Shown here one piece after another: positions 36,811 through 49,027 of a DNA stretch of 64,000 nucleotides (positions within the stretch are counted from its first letter, which is position 1; every line of letters starts with the position of its first letter). The notes under the pieces are model-generated. The model ran no database searches. It was not told the origin of the DNA and worked only from the letters and a program-made list of their open reading frames with translations. Source of the stretch: Zoroaster sp. YZ-2022 (Eukaryota; Echinodermata; Asteroidea; Forcipulatida; Zoroasteridae); assembly GCA_029582265.1 (NCBI GenBank), contig CM055831.1, positions 28,148,189-28,212,188 on the forward strand, read 5' to 3'. A program made the position numbers and the translations under genes.

Positions 36811-37594
36811 CTTCATTTGTTCATATAAGCTATTTCTAAGACAATAGCATATTTTTGGAGAGGTATTTTGTTCTTTGAAATTTGTCCCTTACATTTTTTA
36901 TGTAAAATTTATTTACATCATTGTTTATTTTCATTGTTATAATACAGTTTACTATTTTGTGTTTTTATAGAATGTATATTGTATAAACAGGTCTTCTGTT
37001 ACTGCTTGTCTTCTATATAACCAGCAAGTATACCCATCCAAAACTGGTGTTAAAAGAACATAGCGATTGTCAAGTTTAAATAGGCCAAAAAGTGCTCTGG
37101 TTTCCTGGTCATGGGGGCCTCGCTCAAAATTGAATGCGGTGGGTTGTGCTTTTTTTTTCTGTAATCGCTTTTTTTTTCCACAGCGGAAATATGTGACATG
37201 GCTAAAAGAGGCTGCACAAAATGTGAAAAAGTCAATTAAAAACAATGCGGCAGTATTCTAATCAATCCAGCAATTTTGAAAAAGAAAATTAAAAATGCTC
37301 ACGTGTTGATAGAGACTTTTTTTGACCTGATGGGCCAATGATGTCCTCCAAATAAACACGAGGGTCTATCCTTGGCAAGACTATAGAGCTTCTCTGTGTA
37401 ATCTTTACTTTGATTCAAGGTATATGTTAAACAACCAACCTGTGACTAAGTTTCAGCTCAATGTGTTTAACAGTATATAAGTCATGAAAAGTAAATGAAG
37501 TTTTCTGAATTCTCGAAAATGAAAACAAGGAATATTTCGTTTTCAGGATAACTGTTAATCCTCCTGCTACTACAAGGGTCAAAATCAGTCAAAA
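36811..37594. other. No gene recognised
   Basis: AT-rich with homopolymer runs (37148-37175). No domain, RNA or repeat structure that I can support. Confidence 0.4.
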
Positions 37595-37956
37595 TGTTGA
37601 TATACTTGCCAAGGTATGTCTAGTGCACTTAAAGGGCAGTATTGTCATGATTAGAGCAGACTTCGACAGGACTTGGAATTGATGTCCTTGTTTAAGATTA
37701 ATGTTGATATACTTGCCAAGGTATATCTAGTGCACTTAAAGGGGCAGTATCGTCATGATTAGAGCAGACTTTCGACAGGACATGGAATTGATGTCCTAGT
37801 TTAAGATTAAACACAGTGACTGAAAATTACAGGCTCATTTCTGCAGCAGCAACGGTAGTATGGCCTTATCATGTGGGGTATTATGGCAGTCACTGAATTA
37901 TTCTAAACTAGTATTCTGATTTTATTTATCATGACGATACTGCCCCTTTAAAAGTC
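37595..37956. mobile_element. TTAA-type MITE with 107-bp tandem duplication
   Basis: 'tgttgatatacttgccaagg' starts at 37595 and again at 37702. The duplicated 107 bp covers flank plus the first part of the MITE ('aagggcagtattgtcatgat', 'gacaggacttggaattgatg'). The MITE closes with 'catgacgatactgccccttt' before 37956. Confidence 0.75.
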
Positions 37957-38224
37957 AAACATTGTCAAACCTTACATGTAGTAAGTACATTTACTGTGTT
38001 TTTTTTTGTAAAAGCATTGTCTTGTATTGTTCAGGTGATCAAATGACAATAAAAACCAGTCAAAATGCCCCTGTGTGCACATTTGGGTCAACAGTCAAAA
38101 CAGGCAGTTGACTGATTTTGACCTCTATGGCAACTTCCCACTAAAGTGCAGCTATACTAGAGGGGAATACTTTTGCAAACTACACATCAAGTTTAGCTTT
38201 CAAATAATTATCCCCACCAGTAGT

Positions 38225-38615
38225 AGGTTTGAGCGATAATATATCAAATATTACATACCATTTTTATTTGCTTACGACATCAAGAACCTTTTTATATATA
38301 GCTTATCGATATATATCGGAAAATCGCGATTAAAAATTATATCGCGATTAAAAAAAAATCGCCATTCTGAGTCAAGTCAGAAATTCCATGGAAACAAAAT
38401 TAGAACAGTCTTTTTCAGCTTTTGAGAGAAGCAAACATGAACTACTTCAGGTAGCAAACGAATTATATTGTGACATTTGTAGAGGGTACCTGTACCTGTG
38501 GTTATCGGCTCTAAAGCAATCATGCGTGAATGTAAAAATAATCGTGATAATATTGAAAACCGCGATATATGTTTGCTGATATCATGGATAAAAATCGATA
38601 TCGCTCAAGCTTATT
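38225..38615. mobile_element. Possible 390-bp MITE
   Basis: The left end 'aggtttgagcgata' mirrors the right end 'tatcgctcaagctt'. The interior is rich in 'tatcgatatatatcg' and 'atcgcgatt'. No clear target duplication was found, so the limits are approximate. hAT membership is possible but unproven. Confidence 0.45.
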
Positions 38616-38916
38616 AACCAGTGGAAAGTTGTCATATTTCAAAATGATGTCTTCCTTTAAAGCAAAGTTTATAGGATTAGTTGAATCAAAATTACCAAAT
38701 GTTTAAATTCTAATGTAAAACTTACTTTGTGTAAAGCTGATGGTATGAATCTCCCCTAGAAATTATTTTATCTGCTGTAATTTTGTAGAAAAGTGAAATA
38801 ATTTCCAATATGAATTTAGGAAGAAGTACTCTTTCCTAAATTCCACATTTTCACTATTTTTGTATTAAAAACACAGTGTAGTAAGCTTAAAATTTCATAG
38901 GTTGGTTTGTTAATGT

Positions 38917-40068
38917 GTATGTAAATATCTTGATTCAAATAGAAGCATTTTGCCAACATTACCAATATTGTAGCCCTTATTCAGTGTATATCTTGATTCA
39001 AATAGAGTAAGCATACTCACAGAAGCAGTTTTGCCAACATTACCAATGTTGTACCTTCCCTTCAATGTATATCTTGATTCAAAGAGAGAAAGTATACTCA
39101 CAGAAGCAGTTTTGCCAACATTACCAATGTTGTACCTTCCCTTCAATGTATATCTTGATTCAAAGAGAGTAAGCATACTCACAGAAGCAGTTTTGCCAAC
39201 ATTACCAATATTGTACCTTCCCTTCAATGTATATCTTGATTCAAAGAGAGAAAGCATACTCATAGAAGCAGTTTTATGAACATTACCAATGTTGTACCTT
39301 CCCTTCAATGTATATCTTGATTCAAAGAGAGAAAGCATACTATAAGAACAGTTTTGCCAACAGTACCAATGTTGTACCTTCCTTCAATGTATATCTTGAT
39401 TCAAAGAGAGTAAGCATACTCACAGAAGCAGTTTTGCCAACATTGTACCTTCCTTCGATGTATATCTTGATTCAAAGAGAGAAAGCATACTCATAGAAGC
39501 AGTTATGCCGACATTACCAATGTTGTACCTTCCCTTCAATGTATATCTTGATTCAAAGAGAGAAAGCATACCGGTACTATAGAAGCAGTTTTGCAACATT
39601 ACCAATGTTGTACCTTTCCCTTTAATGTATATCTTGATTCAAAGAGTAAGCATACTCATAGAAGCAGTTTGCCAACATTACCAATGTTGTACCTTCCCTT
39701 CAATGTATATAGAAGCAGTTTGGCCTACATTACCAATGTTGTACCTTCCCTTCAATGTATATCTTGATTCAAAGAGAGTAAGCATACTCATAGAAGCTGT
39801 TTGGCCTACATTACCAACGTTGTACCTTCCCTTCAATGTATATCTTGATTCAAAGAGAGTAAGCATACTCATAGAAGCAGTTTGGCGAACATTACCAATG
39901 TTGTACCTTCCTTCAATTGATTCAAAGAGTAAGTATAATCATAGAAGCAGTTTTGCTAACATTACCAATGTTGTACCTTCCGTTCAATGTATCTTGATTC
40001 AAAGAGAAAACATACTAATAGAAGCATGTTACCAACATTACCAATGTTGTACCTTCCTTTAATGTATA
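38917..40068. repeat. Minisatellite, 81-bp unit
   Basis: 'agaagcagttttgccaacat' recurs at 39021, 39102, 39183 and so on, with about 14 units and some deletions near the right end. The period is 81 bp, divisible by three, so repeated 27-residue open frames appear on both strands; I do not regard them as genes. Part of the unit ('ttcaaagagagaaagcat', 'gaagcagt', 'ccaacatta') resembles the dispersed block at 51250-51297. Confidence 0.92.
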
Positions 40069-41219
40069 ATATTAAACTTCTAAAAGCATTCTGTACTTTT
40101 TTCTTTATTTTGATCTTATTGCCTACATTTGTCTGTCTTCACTTGGAACAATTTTTTTTCTTATTCAGAAATCCATATCGAGCTATACTACCAGCACTGG
40201 CATTATTTTCATTATTTAATTTTTTTTAAATTATTATTATTATTTTTTTTGGGGGGTGGGGCATGGAAGCCAATGTGCCGACTGACTTAACTAGCGGTAG
40301 TGAAAAATGAAAAACCTTTAAAATCGCTGGACGAGGGTATAATGTGAGAAAATATTTAGGTGGGGCCGGGGCTAAGTGTGGGGTATTTTTGAGGGGGGAT
40401 AGTAGGTGTTTCAAACCACCTCTGCAAATAAATAAAAATACAAGCCTGCTTTGATGGCTTGAATCGACTGAAAATCGATATTTACATCCCTGTATACTAC
40501 AAATGTGCCTCTATTTTGGTTATGACCCATTTCATTTCAGCCATGTAACTGTCTCAGAATAATGACCACAATATTCAAACAAGCACATCATAAAAGCCCC
40601 CTTCCCTGTCTCCTATTTGACATAGATGTTTCCCTCAGAAATTGGATCAGTTTTAATTTTTCGAATCACTTAAAGAAGCAAAGCTTTCATCAATAAATCA
40701 CAACTGCCTCACTTTGAAGTTCTTGTACATGTCTTTCACATTAAATATGGATTTATATTTAATTGTTGAACGAGAACATAATAATTCATTTGTACAGATT
40801 GGGATTTTTTTACAATAGTCAAAAAAAGGATTTAATTAATTGTGTAACTCAGTCGAATGGGGTCATTATCTCTTAACTTTCTGAATCTGGACAACACATT
40901 CTTAATACGTCGGCTCAATCAAACAGAAATTTCCTTACAAAAGAATATACGGTAGTATTTCCTTCCTCCATGGTCCTACGATGTAGTCGCCAGTGAAACA
41001 TGCATATTCATTATCTCAGGATATGTTCATTAGCTGTGGCTGTTCTCATTCGTCTTTGTGAACCAGCGGCGAGCTATTCCCGAGGAACGGGGTGGAGGAA
41101 TGGGAGGCATTGCTTTTCAGTGGGGAAGGGTATGGGTTTTTCCCTTTTCTTTCTTTTATGGGGCACTCTCGGGATTTTTCGTGGGGGACCTAGAAAAACT
41201 TAGTATAATTGTCACCACC
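40069..41219. other. No gene recognised
   Basis: Poly-T and G-rich runs (40208-40260) followed by AT-rich sequence. No supported gene, RNA or transposon end. Confidence 0.4.
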
Positions 41220-41669
41220 ACGCCTTCTTGACCCTGCGCATGTGCAGTGCCTTTATAATACGCTGCAGCGCATTGCTCTGTGTGTGTGTGTGTGGTCGGC
41301 CGGGCGGCTGGCTGCGCTGCGCTGGCTGCTGGATATGGATCTGGAGGTTGGTTAATTTTGAAAATGGCGCTTTGGATTTACGCGTGGTGGGGAGATCCTT
41401 TTGGCGAGGACTGGAGTGAGGACGTGCTTTCTCGTTGGGAATGTGCCACACCCAAACGTCAAGTGTTTTACATGGTACCCTCTCTGACTACAATAAACCT
41501 AATAATAGTGTTCAACGTCGCTGCAGAGTGGTGAGATCAATTCCATTTCGGTCTTTCATTTTATTACACAAAATCCTACTTTATTCACTAAACTTTACTA
41601 GTAGCAGTTTCTAGAAAATTAAGCCTCTTCATCGCCAGGTCATCATGACCGACGAATCCTGATGGGGAC

Positions 41670-42933
41670 ATGTCTTGGGACCAACTATCGCAACAACAAA
41701 TAGAAAGCCAACAACAATATAGACAAAGCCAAAATCAACCTCGGTCTTCTTTAGAATATATTAATGAGTCAAGCTCAAGAAGGAACTGACGAACCCCAAA
41801 CACCAAAACAGAAATCTAGCCTAACTAGAAAATCACAAAATCCGGAAAATGACAACTCTGATTCTGACAGCACAAACACAGAATACCATGGCAGACAGCT
41901 AAAAGACGTAATCTGAACACTTATGAAACTCAAGGTAACCCCACTATAGTTGTAATAAACTCACCAGATGTTAAACTTGCAAATAAATCCCTCAAAATTG
42001 CAAAAGCTCTAAACTCAATAGGGCAAAACATAATCAAGAATGTCTCAAGAAATACCCAAGGTGGCATAAGTGTTAAGTGTCATACCCTGGTCTAGCTAGC
42101 AAACTGAAAGGCATCTCCCAGTTGGGACAATGGTCTGTCACAGAATTTGCAAAAATACGAAACTCAAAGTAAAGGAGTTATTTATAGAGTCCCACCCGAA
42201 CTTTCAGATAAAGAAATTATCGGCGAATGCAAACAAATGGGTGTCATTGATGTACGTAGATTAATGTACAAAAGAAATGGTCAAACTGAGAAAAGCCTTT
42301 CAGTTTGTCTTACATTCAACTCTCCCAACATGCCTAAAAGGTACAACTGGGCTATGAAATCTTTGATGTAAGACCATACATCCCTCCTGTCATACGATGT
42401 TTTAATTGCCAACGTTTAGGCCATGTAGCCTAGGGCCAGTACTTGCAGAAGCAAAATCAGATGCGTCCAGATGTAGTGGTGCTCACCGTATGACCAGTGC
42501 AACCAAAAAGAAGCTGTTAGATGCAGCAGATGCGGTGGAGAACACTCATCGGCATATGCAGGATGTAACACATACAAAGCAGAAAAAGAAAATTCAAGAA
42601 TTCAGAGTAACTTACAATATATTTTATGCCGAGGCAGCCAAATCCGCTCATACTAACATTACGGTTCATACAGAAAGACCCAGACACACCTCCAGCCAAA
42701 TATCCAAACCAATTAAGACTTACACTGAAGAAAAAAGAACTTGGACAAACTCAGGAAATCTTCAAAATAATGAACAAAGAAAACAAAATCAGGCCACCCC
42801 TGTAAAAAAAGGGACATCTACTCAAACTGACCAACCTGTTGGGTGTCAAACTGAACCAACTGTACAATACCTCCAAGCAAAACAAATCTTTCATAGAATT
42901 ACTCATAGGAACACTTCAAATCTGGGAATCTAG
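41670..42933 (+). pseudogene. LINE ORF1 (gag-like), broken
   Basis: It starts MSWDQLSQQQIESQQQYRQS, a Gln-rich opening common in ORF1 proteins. A fold-like segment follows (INSPDVKLANKSLKIAKALN, YRVPPELSDKEIIGECKQMG), then RPYIPPVIRCFNCQRLGHVA, the first half of a CCHC zinc knuckle (about 42370-42430). A frameshift or stop directly follows the knuckle. The Lys/Thr/Gln-rich tail continues to 42933. ORF1 proteins bind the element RNA. At least four breaks are visible, so it is not functional. Confidence 0.75.
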
Positions 42934-43205
42934 TAAAAATAAGGAAAATAAATTTTGGAAATTCAAACATTAGTTGAGCACTTATTTCATTACAATACTG
43001 AGACACAAAAACAAGTGGCAAACAAAGACGTGGCAGCTCATTACAGTCTCCAAACCGGAATACAATGAAAGACAATCAATCAAAGCAAACACAATCCAAA
43101 ACAAAGAAAACCCACTACAGAAAATATGCAGGTCGAATCTACACCAAACACGTCGACCCATAAATCATCTAGTCAACGTACAAAAGGAAAAAACACAATG
43201 CAAAC

Positions 43206-46200
43206 ATGATTCTCATCCTCATGGTTTTAATTTTACAATGGAATGCTCAATCTTTGATAGCTCATGGAAATGAATTTAAAAATGCAATTTGCGACTGGAA
43301 TAAAAAACCTGATATAATATGTATCCAGGAAACTTGGTTAAAAGAAGGGAAAAATTTCAATCTTCCTGGGTACAACATATACAGGAGTGATAGAAACACG
43401 AATAAATAGTAAAATACTGGGGAGGTTGTGCTATTTTCACAAAAGAAGTATGGCCGTAAATTACATTAAAGATAAAGATTTTCCCATTCAATATCAAATT
43501 GCAGAAATTTACAATAGTAACAAAAATAAACTTAATATTATCAATGTCTACAATCCCTGTTTGAAAATTATGGATAATCATCTTGCTGAAATTGAACAAC
43601 ATATCTATAAAAATACCATTATTTGTGGTGTATTTTATAGCCACAATCCTCTATGGGGTATGTAAAAAATTGATGGAAATGGACAAATTATAGATAATCT
43701 CATAGACAAACATCAATTGGCCTGTATTAACAATGGTGAAGGCACTAGAATAAATGTATCGCAGGGTACCACTTCATGTATTGATATCACTCTTACTACT
43801 TCTGAACTAGCCTCCAAATGTACTTTGGAATATAATAGAGGACACATGTGGTAGTGACCATCACCCTATCATTATTGAACTCGACCAAAAATGTCTATCT
43901 CCATTTAAGCCAACCCCTCACTGGTCTATGAAAAAGCCAACTGGGCTACTTTCCAAGCTGCCTGTGATGAATTTATTACTGAACCAGAAAAACTAGAAAT
44001 ATTGAAGATACTTACAATACGCATACATTGATCAACTTACAAAAAGCCATAAATTGTTCCATCCCAAACAAAACCCAAATAAAACTACCAAAATCCCAAC
44101 ATCATGGTGGAACGAGGATTGCACAAAGGCAATTACAAATAGAAAAGAAGCTCTTAAAGTTCTTTTAAAACCTGTCACCCAGATGACCTTATAACCTATA
44201 AACGATATGTGTGCTATTGCACGTAAAACCATCAAATTTGCCAAGAGAGAAGACTGGAAAAATTTCTGCAATACTTAAACTCCCAAACCCCTCAAAAAGA
44301 TATGGAATAAAATCAACTGTATTAATAAAACACAACGTAAACCCAACATTCCTATCCTCAAACACCAAAATAAAGAATTCATTAATGACAAAGAAAAGCA
44401 AATCTCCTTGTTAACCATTTCGCTAGCGTAAGCAGTGATAAAATTAGAAATGCCCGTTTTTAGATACAAAAGCAAGTCGAAGATAACCTCCTCATTAACG
44501 ATAATAATGCCAATGACAATGACAATGACAATGACAATGACAATGATAATAATGACAATGTCATTAATGACCCTTTCAAAATGTCAGAGCTGGAAGAGGC
44601 AATCAAATCAGCTAAATGCACTTCCCTGGTAAAGATGGCATTGACAATAATATACTCAAACATATCCCTTTAAAACCCCGTGAATATTTACTCATTATTT
44701 GTAATATCATCTGGAACAATTCCCACTGCCCTAAGAGCTGAGAAGCCATTCTTATTCCACTCCTCAAACCCGGAAAACCCTCCAAAGAACCACAGTCTTA
44801 TAGACCAATTGCTCTTACATCCACTATCTGTAAACTCATGGAGCGAATGGTAAACAGCAGACTCATCTGGTATCTTGAAAAATTTAATCTCCTCAGCAAT
44901 CAACAATGTGGATTCCGTAAAGGAAGAAGCACCAAGGATCACATCATTCAACTTGAATCTACTATTAATAAAGCCTTTGCCAATAAAGAAAGCACTCTAG
45001 CAGTCTTCCTGGACTTGGAAAAAGCTTATGACATGTTATGGCCAAAGGTAATCATCATTAAATTTCAATCTCTGGGAATTCATGGTCGTATCACTCGATG
45101 GATCAGTAATTTTCTTTCTAACAGAATAATACAGGTTAAAATAAACGGTGTTTTCTGAATTACGCACTATTGACAATGGCATTCCCCAAGGTAGTGTCAT
45201 CAGTCCAATTTTATTTAATATTGCTGTTAATGACCTTGCTAAAGCTACTTGTGGTATTAACATCTCTCAATTTGCTGATGATATTGCCATCTGGAAATCA
45301 AATAGAAATATTAACTTCATTACTAAAAAAATCCAACAAAACTTAAATAACATCGTCTCCTGGTGTGAGAAATGGGGATTCAAAATTCTATTCCAAAAAC
45401 TAATGCTATCCTCTTTACCAACAAAAGAAATGTTACTACTAAATTAAACATAAAAATGTTAACATTAATTTTCAACAAACAGCCAAGTTCCTTGGAGTCC
45501 TTTTCGACAGTAAACTAAATTGGAAGGAGCACATCAATTACACCATTGTTAGAAGTAAAATAAACTAAACCTCCTTAGATGCATCAGTGGAACTGACTGG
45601 GGTGCAGACTGTAAAACTCTTTATCACCTTTATCAAATGCTTATTAAACCCCTCTTAGAATATGGGTGTGAAGCCTTTAATTCAGCAGCCTCTAATTATA
45701 AACAGAAACTAGACAGCATCCAATATCAAGCTTTAAAAACGTGCACTGGAGCGCTCTATGGGACTTCTCTCAAGAAACTTCAAATAGAGTGTGGTGACCC
45801 CCCACTACAACTACGCCAAGTAACTTTCTTTGCAACCTATATGGTATCAAACTAAATATTCACATTTCTCATCCTAATAAACCCCTCCAACTTGGACAAC
45901 TGGCAAAACAGTATTTCGCTGAAAGTGGAGTAATAAATTGCACCACACCCCTTTGAAGCGAGGTGCAACCAACCCACCATTAATATATCTTCCTCTTCAA
46001 CCCTTTTCCCTATTGGCACTACACAAATCCCATTATCTCCACAGAAATATTTAACCATACTAAACATATTAAAAATAATAATGAAAAGGGTCTTATTGCT
46101 ACCGAAATTATTCACACTACCTGGAGTAATTCCCTTCATATTTACACAGATGGTTCCTTAAACCCAGATACAAATACAGTTGGATGCGGTATATTTATTC

Positions 46201-46940
46201 CCCAACTCAAATACTCTAAGAGCATTAAAATAAATAATGAAGCCTCCATTTTTACAGCAGAGCTCTTTGCTATTCTATTAGCCGTTGAGTGGATTGAACA
46301 AGTCCAACCAATTCATACCTGCATTTTCAGTGACTGCTTAAGTGCAATCCAAGCCATCTCTCATCCTATTCCCAGTAATAAAATAATCAAGCATTCGTAA
46401 TCAAGCAAATACAGTAATTTTTGAGTGGATTCCTGGTCATTGTGGAATAAAAGGAAATGAAAAGGCTGACGAAATTGCCAAAAAGGCTACAAGCAAAAAT
46501 TATATTGATTACAATTTACCACTTACCACCACAGAAACTAAACACCAAATTAAAAAACACCTCAAACAAAAATGGCAATTAGAATGGAATGAGTCCAAAG
46601 TTTCTACACTCAAATTAATCCAACCTGAGGTTTCCTTCCACATAAACTCATGGAACCTTCCAACGCTGGCAGGAAATTATTATTCATAGACTTCAGATGG
46701 ACATGTGTAACAGTCTCAACAGTTTTTACTACAAAATAGGAAAACATCCCGATGGTCTCTCACGAAATCTGCCACATTTATGATAATACCAATCACTTTC
46801 TCACATCCTGTAAAAATATGACAAAAAACAGAAAAAACTTACAAAAATCACTTAAATTTAATAATAACCAAATGACCTTAAAAATCTCCTTAGTTCCAAA
46901 TATAACATTATTCACATACTTCACTATATTAAAAGTGTAA
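43206..46940 (+). pseudogene. LINE ORF2: endonuclease, RT, RNase H, broken
   Basis: Endonuclease motifs: LQWNAQSL, ICIQETWLKEG, an expected GDFNSHNPLWG that reads GVFYSHNPLWG (43622-43656), and SDHHPI near 43855. Reverse transcriptase: GFRKGRSTKDH, FLDLEKAYD (motif A, about 45007), GIPQGSVISPILFN (about 45179) and FADDIAIW (motif C, about 45271). Thumb: FLGVLFDSKLNWKEHI. RNase H: YTDGS (46142), TAELFAI (46255), SDCLSAI (46329) and IPGHCGIKGNEKADEIA (about 46430). A terminal CHIYDNTNHFLTSC segment follows. Several frameshifts separate these blocks, for example near 43410, 45158, 45447 and 46400. The loss of the endonuclease Asp adds to the evidence that it is dead. Confidence 0.85.
44505..44562. 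repeat. Microsatellite (CAATGA)n inside ORF2
   Basis: Seven or so units of 'caatga', then 'taataatga'. It lies between endonuclease and RT blocks in the LINE, where such expansion would insert Asn/Asp or Met/Thr runs. Confidence 0.85.
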
Positions 46941-47010
46941 TGTTAAGCTTTAAAACTTATACAGATCTTTTCATATCAACCCATCTTCGATTCATTTTTA
47001 TTATTTATTT

Positions 47011-47600
47011 AAGAGGGTATTTTCACTCAATATTGCTGAAGTCGGGCGTTCAGTGATTGGCTGGACAGAGCGCCACCATTTCTTCACCTGGAGTGTTGCG
47101 GGCCTGAAAATTTACGGCGGCCCGGGCCTTAAACTGCATGGGAAACTGCTCGGTTTGCAGGTGAGCACTGTGGCGCTCCATGTCTGGAGGATTACGGCGC
47201 CTCACTTTCAGCACGACCCTCAACTTCTCTCGTGTCACTGCTTGACATACATGTACACATACACATACATTGTAGGCCTACGCATCAAAAATTCTGTCAC
47301 CCTGTAAGTTTTCAAATTGTATATTTTTTCAGTTTCACCCTTTGGAAACCAATTACATCCGCTCTTCCCAACTACATTTAGACTTGTTCTTAAGACAAAA
47401 TCCAACATTTGTGAAACTATGAAGACCATGAAGTGGAATTGACCTCAGCCATGTCAGCATTACTGTAGTGCTAGTACTAGTAGGCTACCTCGTTATCATC
47501 AAGTGTTTAATCTACTCATGCTTCTCGCTCCAAGCTACCTCTTGCTGTATAGCGACTGGCACAAAGGGCACATGGACTGCCAAAAGTGCACCATTAATCT
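47011..47600. other. No gene recognised
   Basis: A moderately GC-rich patch at 47040-47230, then AT-rich sequence, ending at a (CAA)n run at 47602-47627. Short frames have no recognised domain. Confidence 0.4.
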
Positions 47601-47625
47601 ACAACAACAACAACAACAACAACAA

Positions 47626-48912
47626 CACTGACCAACACTTAGAATAAAGCTCTGAGAAGTTCTATGATTCAACTTCGATTGTTCATCTTTATTCTTTCCA
47701 GGTATGTTACTTTTCATTGTCATTATCATTACTTTTATTATTTATACAACTGTACTATGTTGATATTGGATAATTTAGTTAGTATGGTTTTGCATTGCTT
47801 TAAGATTTTACGAGATTTAGGAGATGCAAAGAAAAGGAAGGTTCAATTCCTTACAGTTCTTTTCAAGGTCTCTACAGTAAATACTTTAGGATTCTTTTGT
47901 CTCTTATTTGATAATTCATTAATTGGTCAAGTTCTCTCAGTTTGTGTTTTTAGACTGACAATCAAGTTATTTTATCAATGTTCCATTTATATTTCCACTT
48001 TGCTAAGTATTGTTCCAGTGCTAGGTTTCATAGCATTATTATTTTGATTATTTAGTGGATTATTATTTTGATTATTTAGTGGATTGTCTCAAGATCGGAG
48101 AAGTGTTAGATTTGTATAGTTTTAGTACACATGTAGTTGATTCTTGAAAGTATTCTTTCAAGACTTTTTTGTACAGCTCCTGTACTAAGGATGCTTGAGT
48201 ACAGAACAATAAGTTTGACATATTAAGTCCACATACAGTACACTGTTAGGTGTGTCCATGCATGGAGGAAGTGTGTGGTAGTAAACCACCCATGCCTTCC
48301 TCCATGGCCTATGTAATGAGTTGGCCACCCAGAGGATTAAGGAAGTTGATTAAGTCCAGCTGGTCAATGCAGTGGGTTGGGTGGAATTGTTTATTGGGTT
48401 CATGAGCCCACAGGCAGTGTAGTGTTGTTGGCCAGACCCAGGATGATCTCCATGGTTACAGGGGTTATGGTCCAGTGATGTTGTTATGTTTTAGAGTAAA
48501 TCTGTTTAAAGCCTTGTGAGACCTACAGTAGGTCAGACAAGAACACCTATTTTTATTGTGAATATTTAATGAGGTTGGTTTACACCATTGAGTGTAAGTA
48601 AACATAAGAGTTAAGCAGGCACACTGATTTATCTTTGTTTTAGAACAAGTCATTCAGTGACCATAGGATGTTACATGTATTTTCTGTCATTTAAGCCAGG
48701 GGAAAGAAATGCAGTAGAGTTACTTTGTTATACATGTACATGCAGGTTAGCATTTGTCTTTTCATTGGTATTTAATTTAGATTTAAGATTTTATAGAATA
48801 CCATTGATTATTATATATATTTCCTGTGATGACCACTGACCAACACTTAGAATAAAGCTCTGAGAAGTTCTATGATTCAACTTCGATTGTTCATTTTTTA
48901 TTCTTTCCAGGT
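47626..48912 (+). repeat. Pair of 78-bp direct repeats 1.2 kb apart
   Basis: 47626-47703 and 48834-48912 are nearly identical: 'cactgaccaacacttagaat', 'aaagctctgagaagttctat', 'gattcaacttcgattgttca'. Each contains AATAAA and ends 'ttctttccaggt'. The 1130 bp between them has no convincing gene (a 127-codon AT-rich frame at 47664-48047 lacks a recognised domain). It could be a very short LTR-type element, a solo LTR with an internal duplication, or an ordinary duplication. Confidence 0.6.
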
Positions 48913-49027
48913 CATCGACCATTGAGTTATTAATGTACCCCGTGTAACTACAGTATTCAGCAGTTAGGCGGGTGCAACAAAATTACATAATTATTCTAAA
49001 AATAGGAGACTGTGAACATAAGAAGTA

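Larger units (their letters stand above)
41220..47010 (+). mobile_element. Decayed non-LTR retrotransposon (I/Jockey type)
   Basis: A single plus-strand element in the order 5' region, ORF1 with a zinc knuckle, then ORF2 with AP endonuclease, reverse transcriptase, RNase H and a terminal Cys-rich segment. RNase H together with an APE endonuclease places it near the I, Nimb and Loa clades rather than CR1 or L1. Frameshifts and stops interrupt both ORFs. The 5' limit is uncertain; a CpG-rich tract at 41230-41430 with AAAATGGCGC at about 41358 may be its internal promoter. The 3' end is placed where coding similarity stops, before an AT-rich tail. I saw no target duplication. Confidence 0.85.

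Noticed and set aside
38910..40062. Repeated 27-residue proteins on both strands
   Set aside because: They result from an 81-bp period lacking stops. No promoter, splice site or domain supports translation.
47664..48047. 127-codon AT-rich frame between the 78-bp repeats
   Set aside because: Composition is dominated by F, L, I and Y from AT-rich sequence. No homologue recognised and no coding context.
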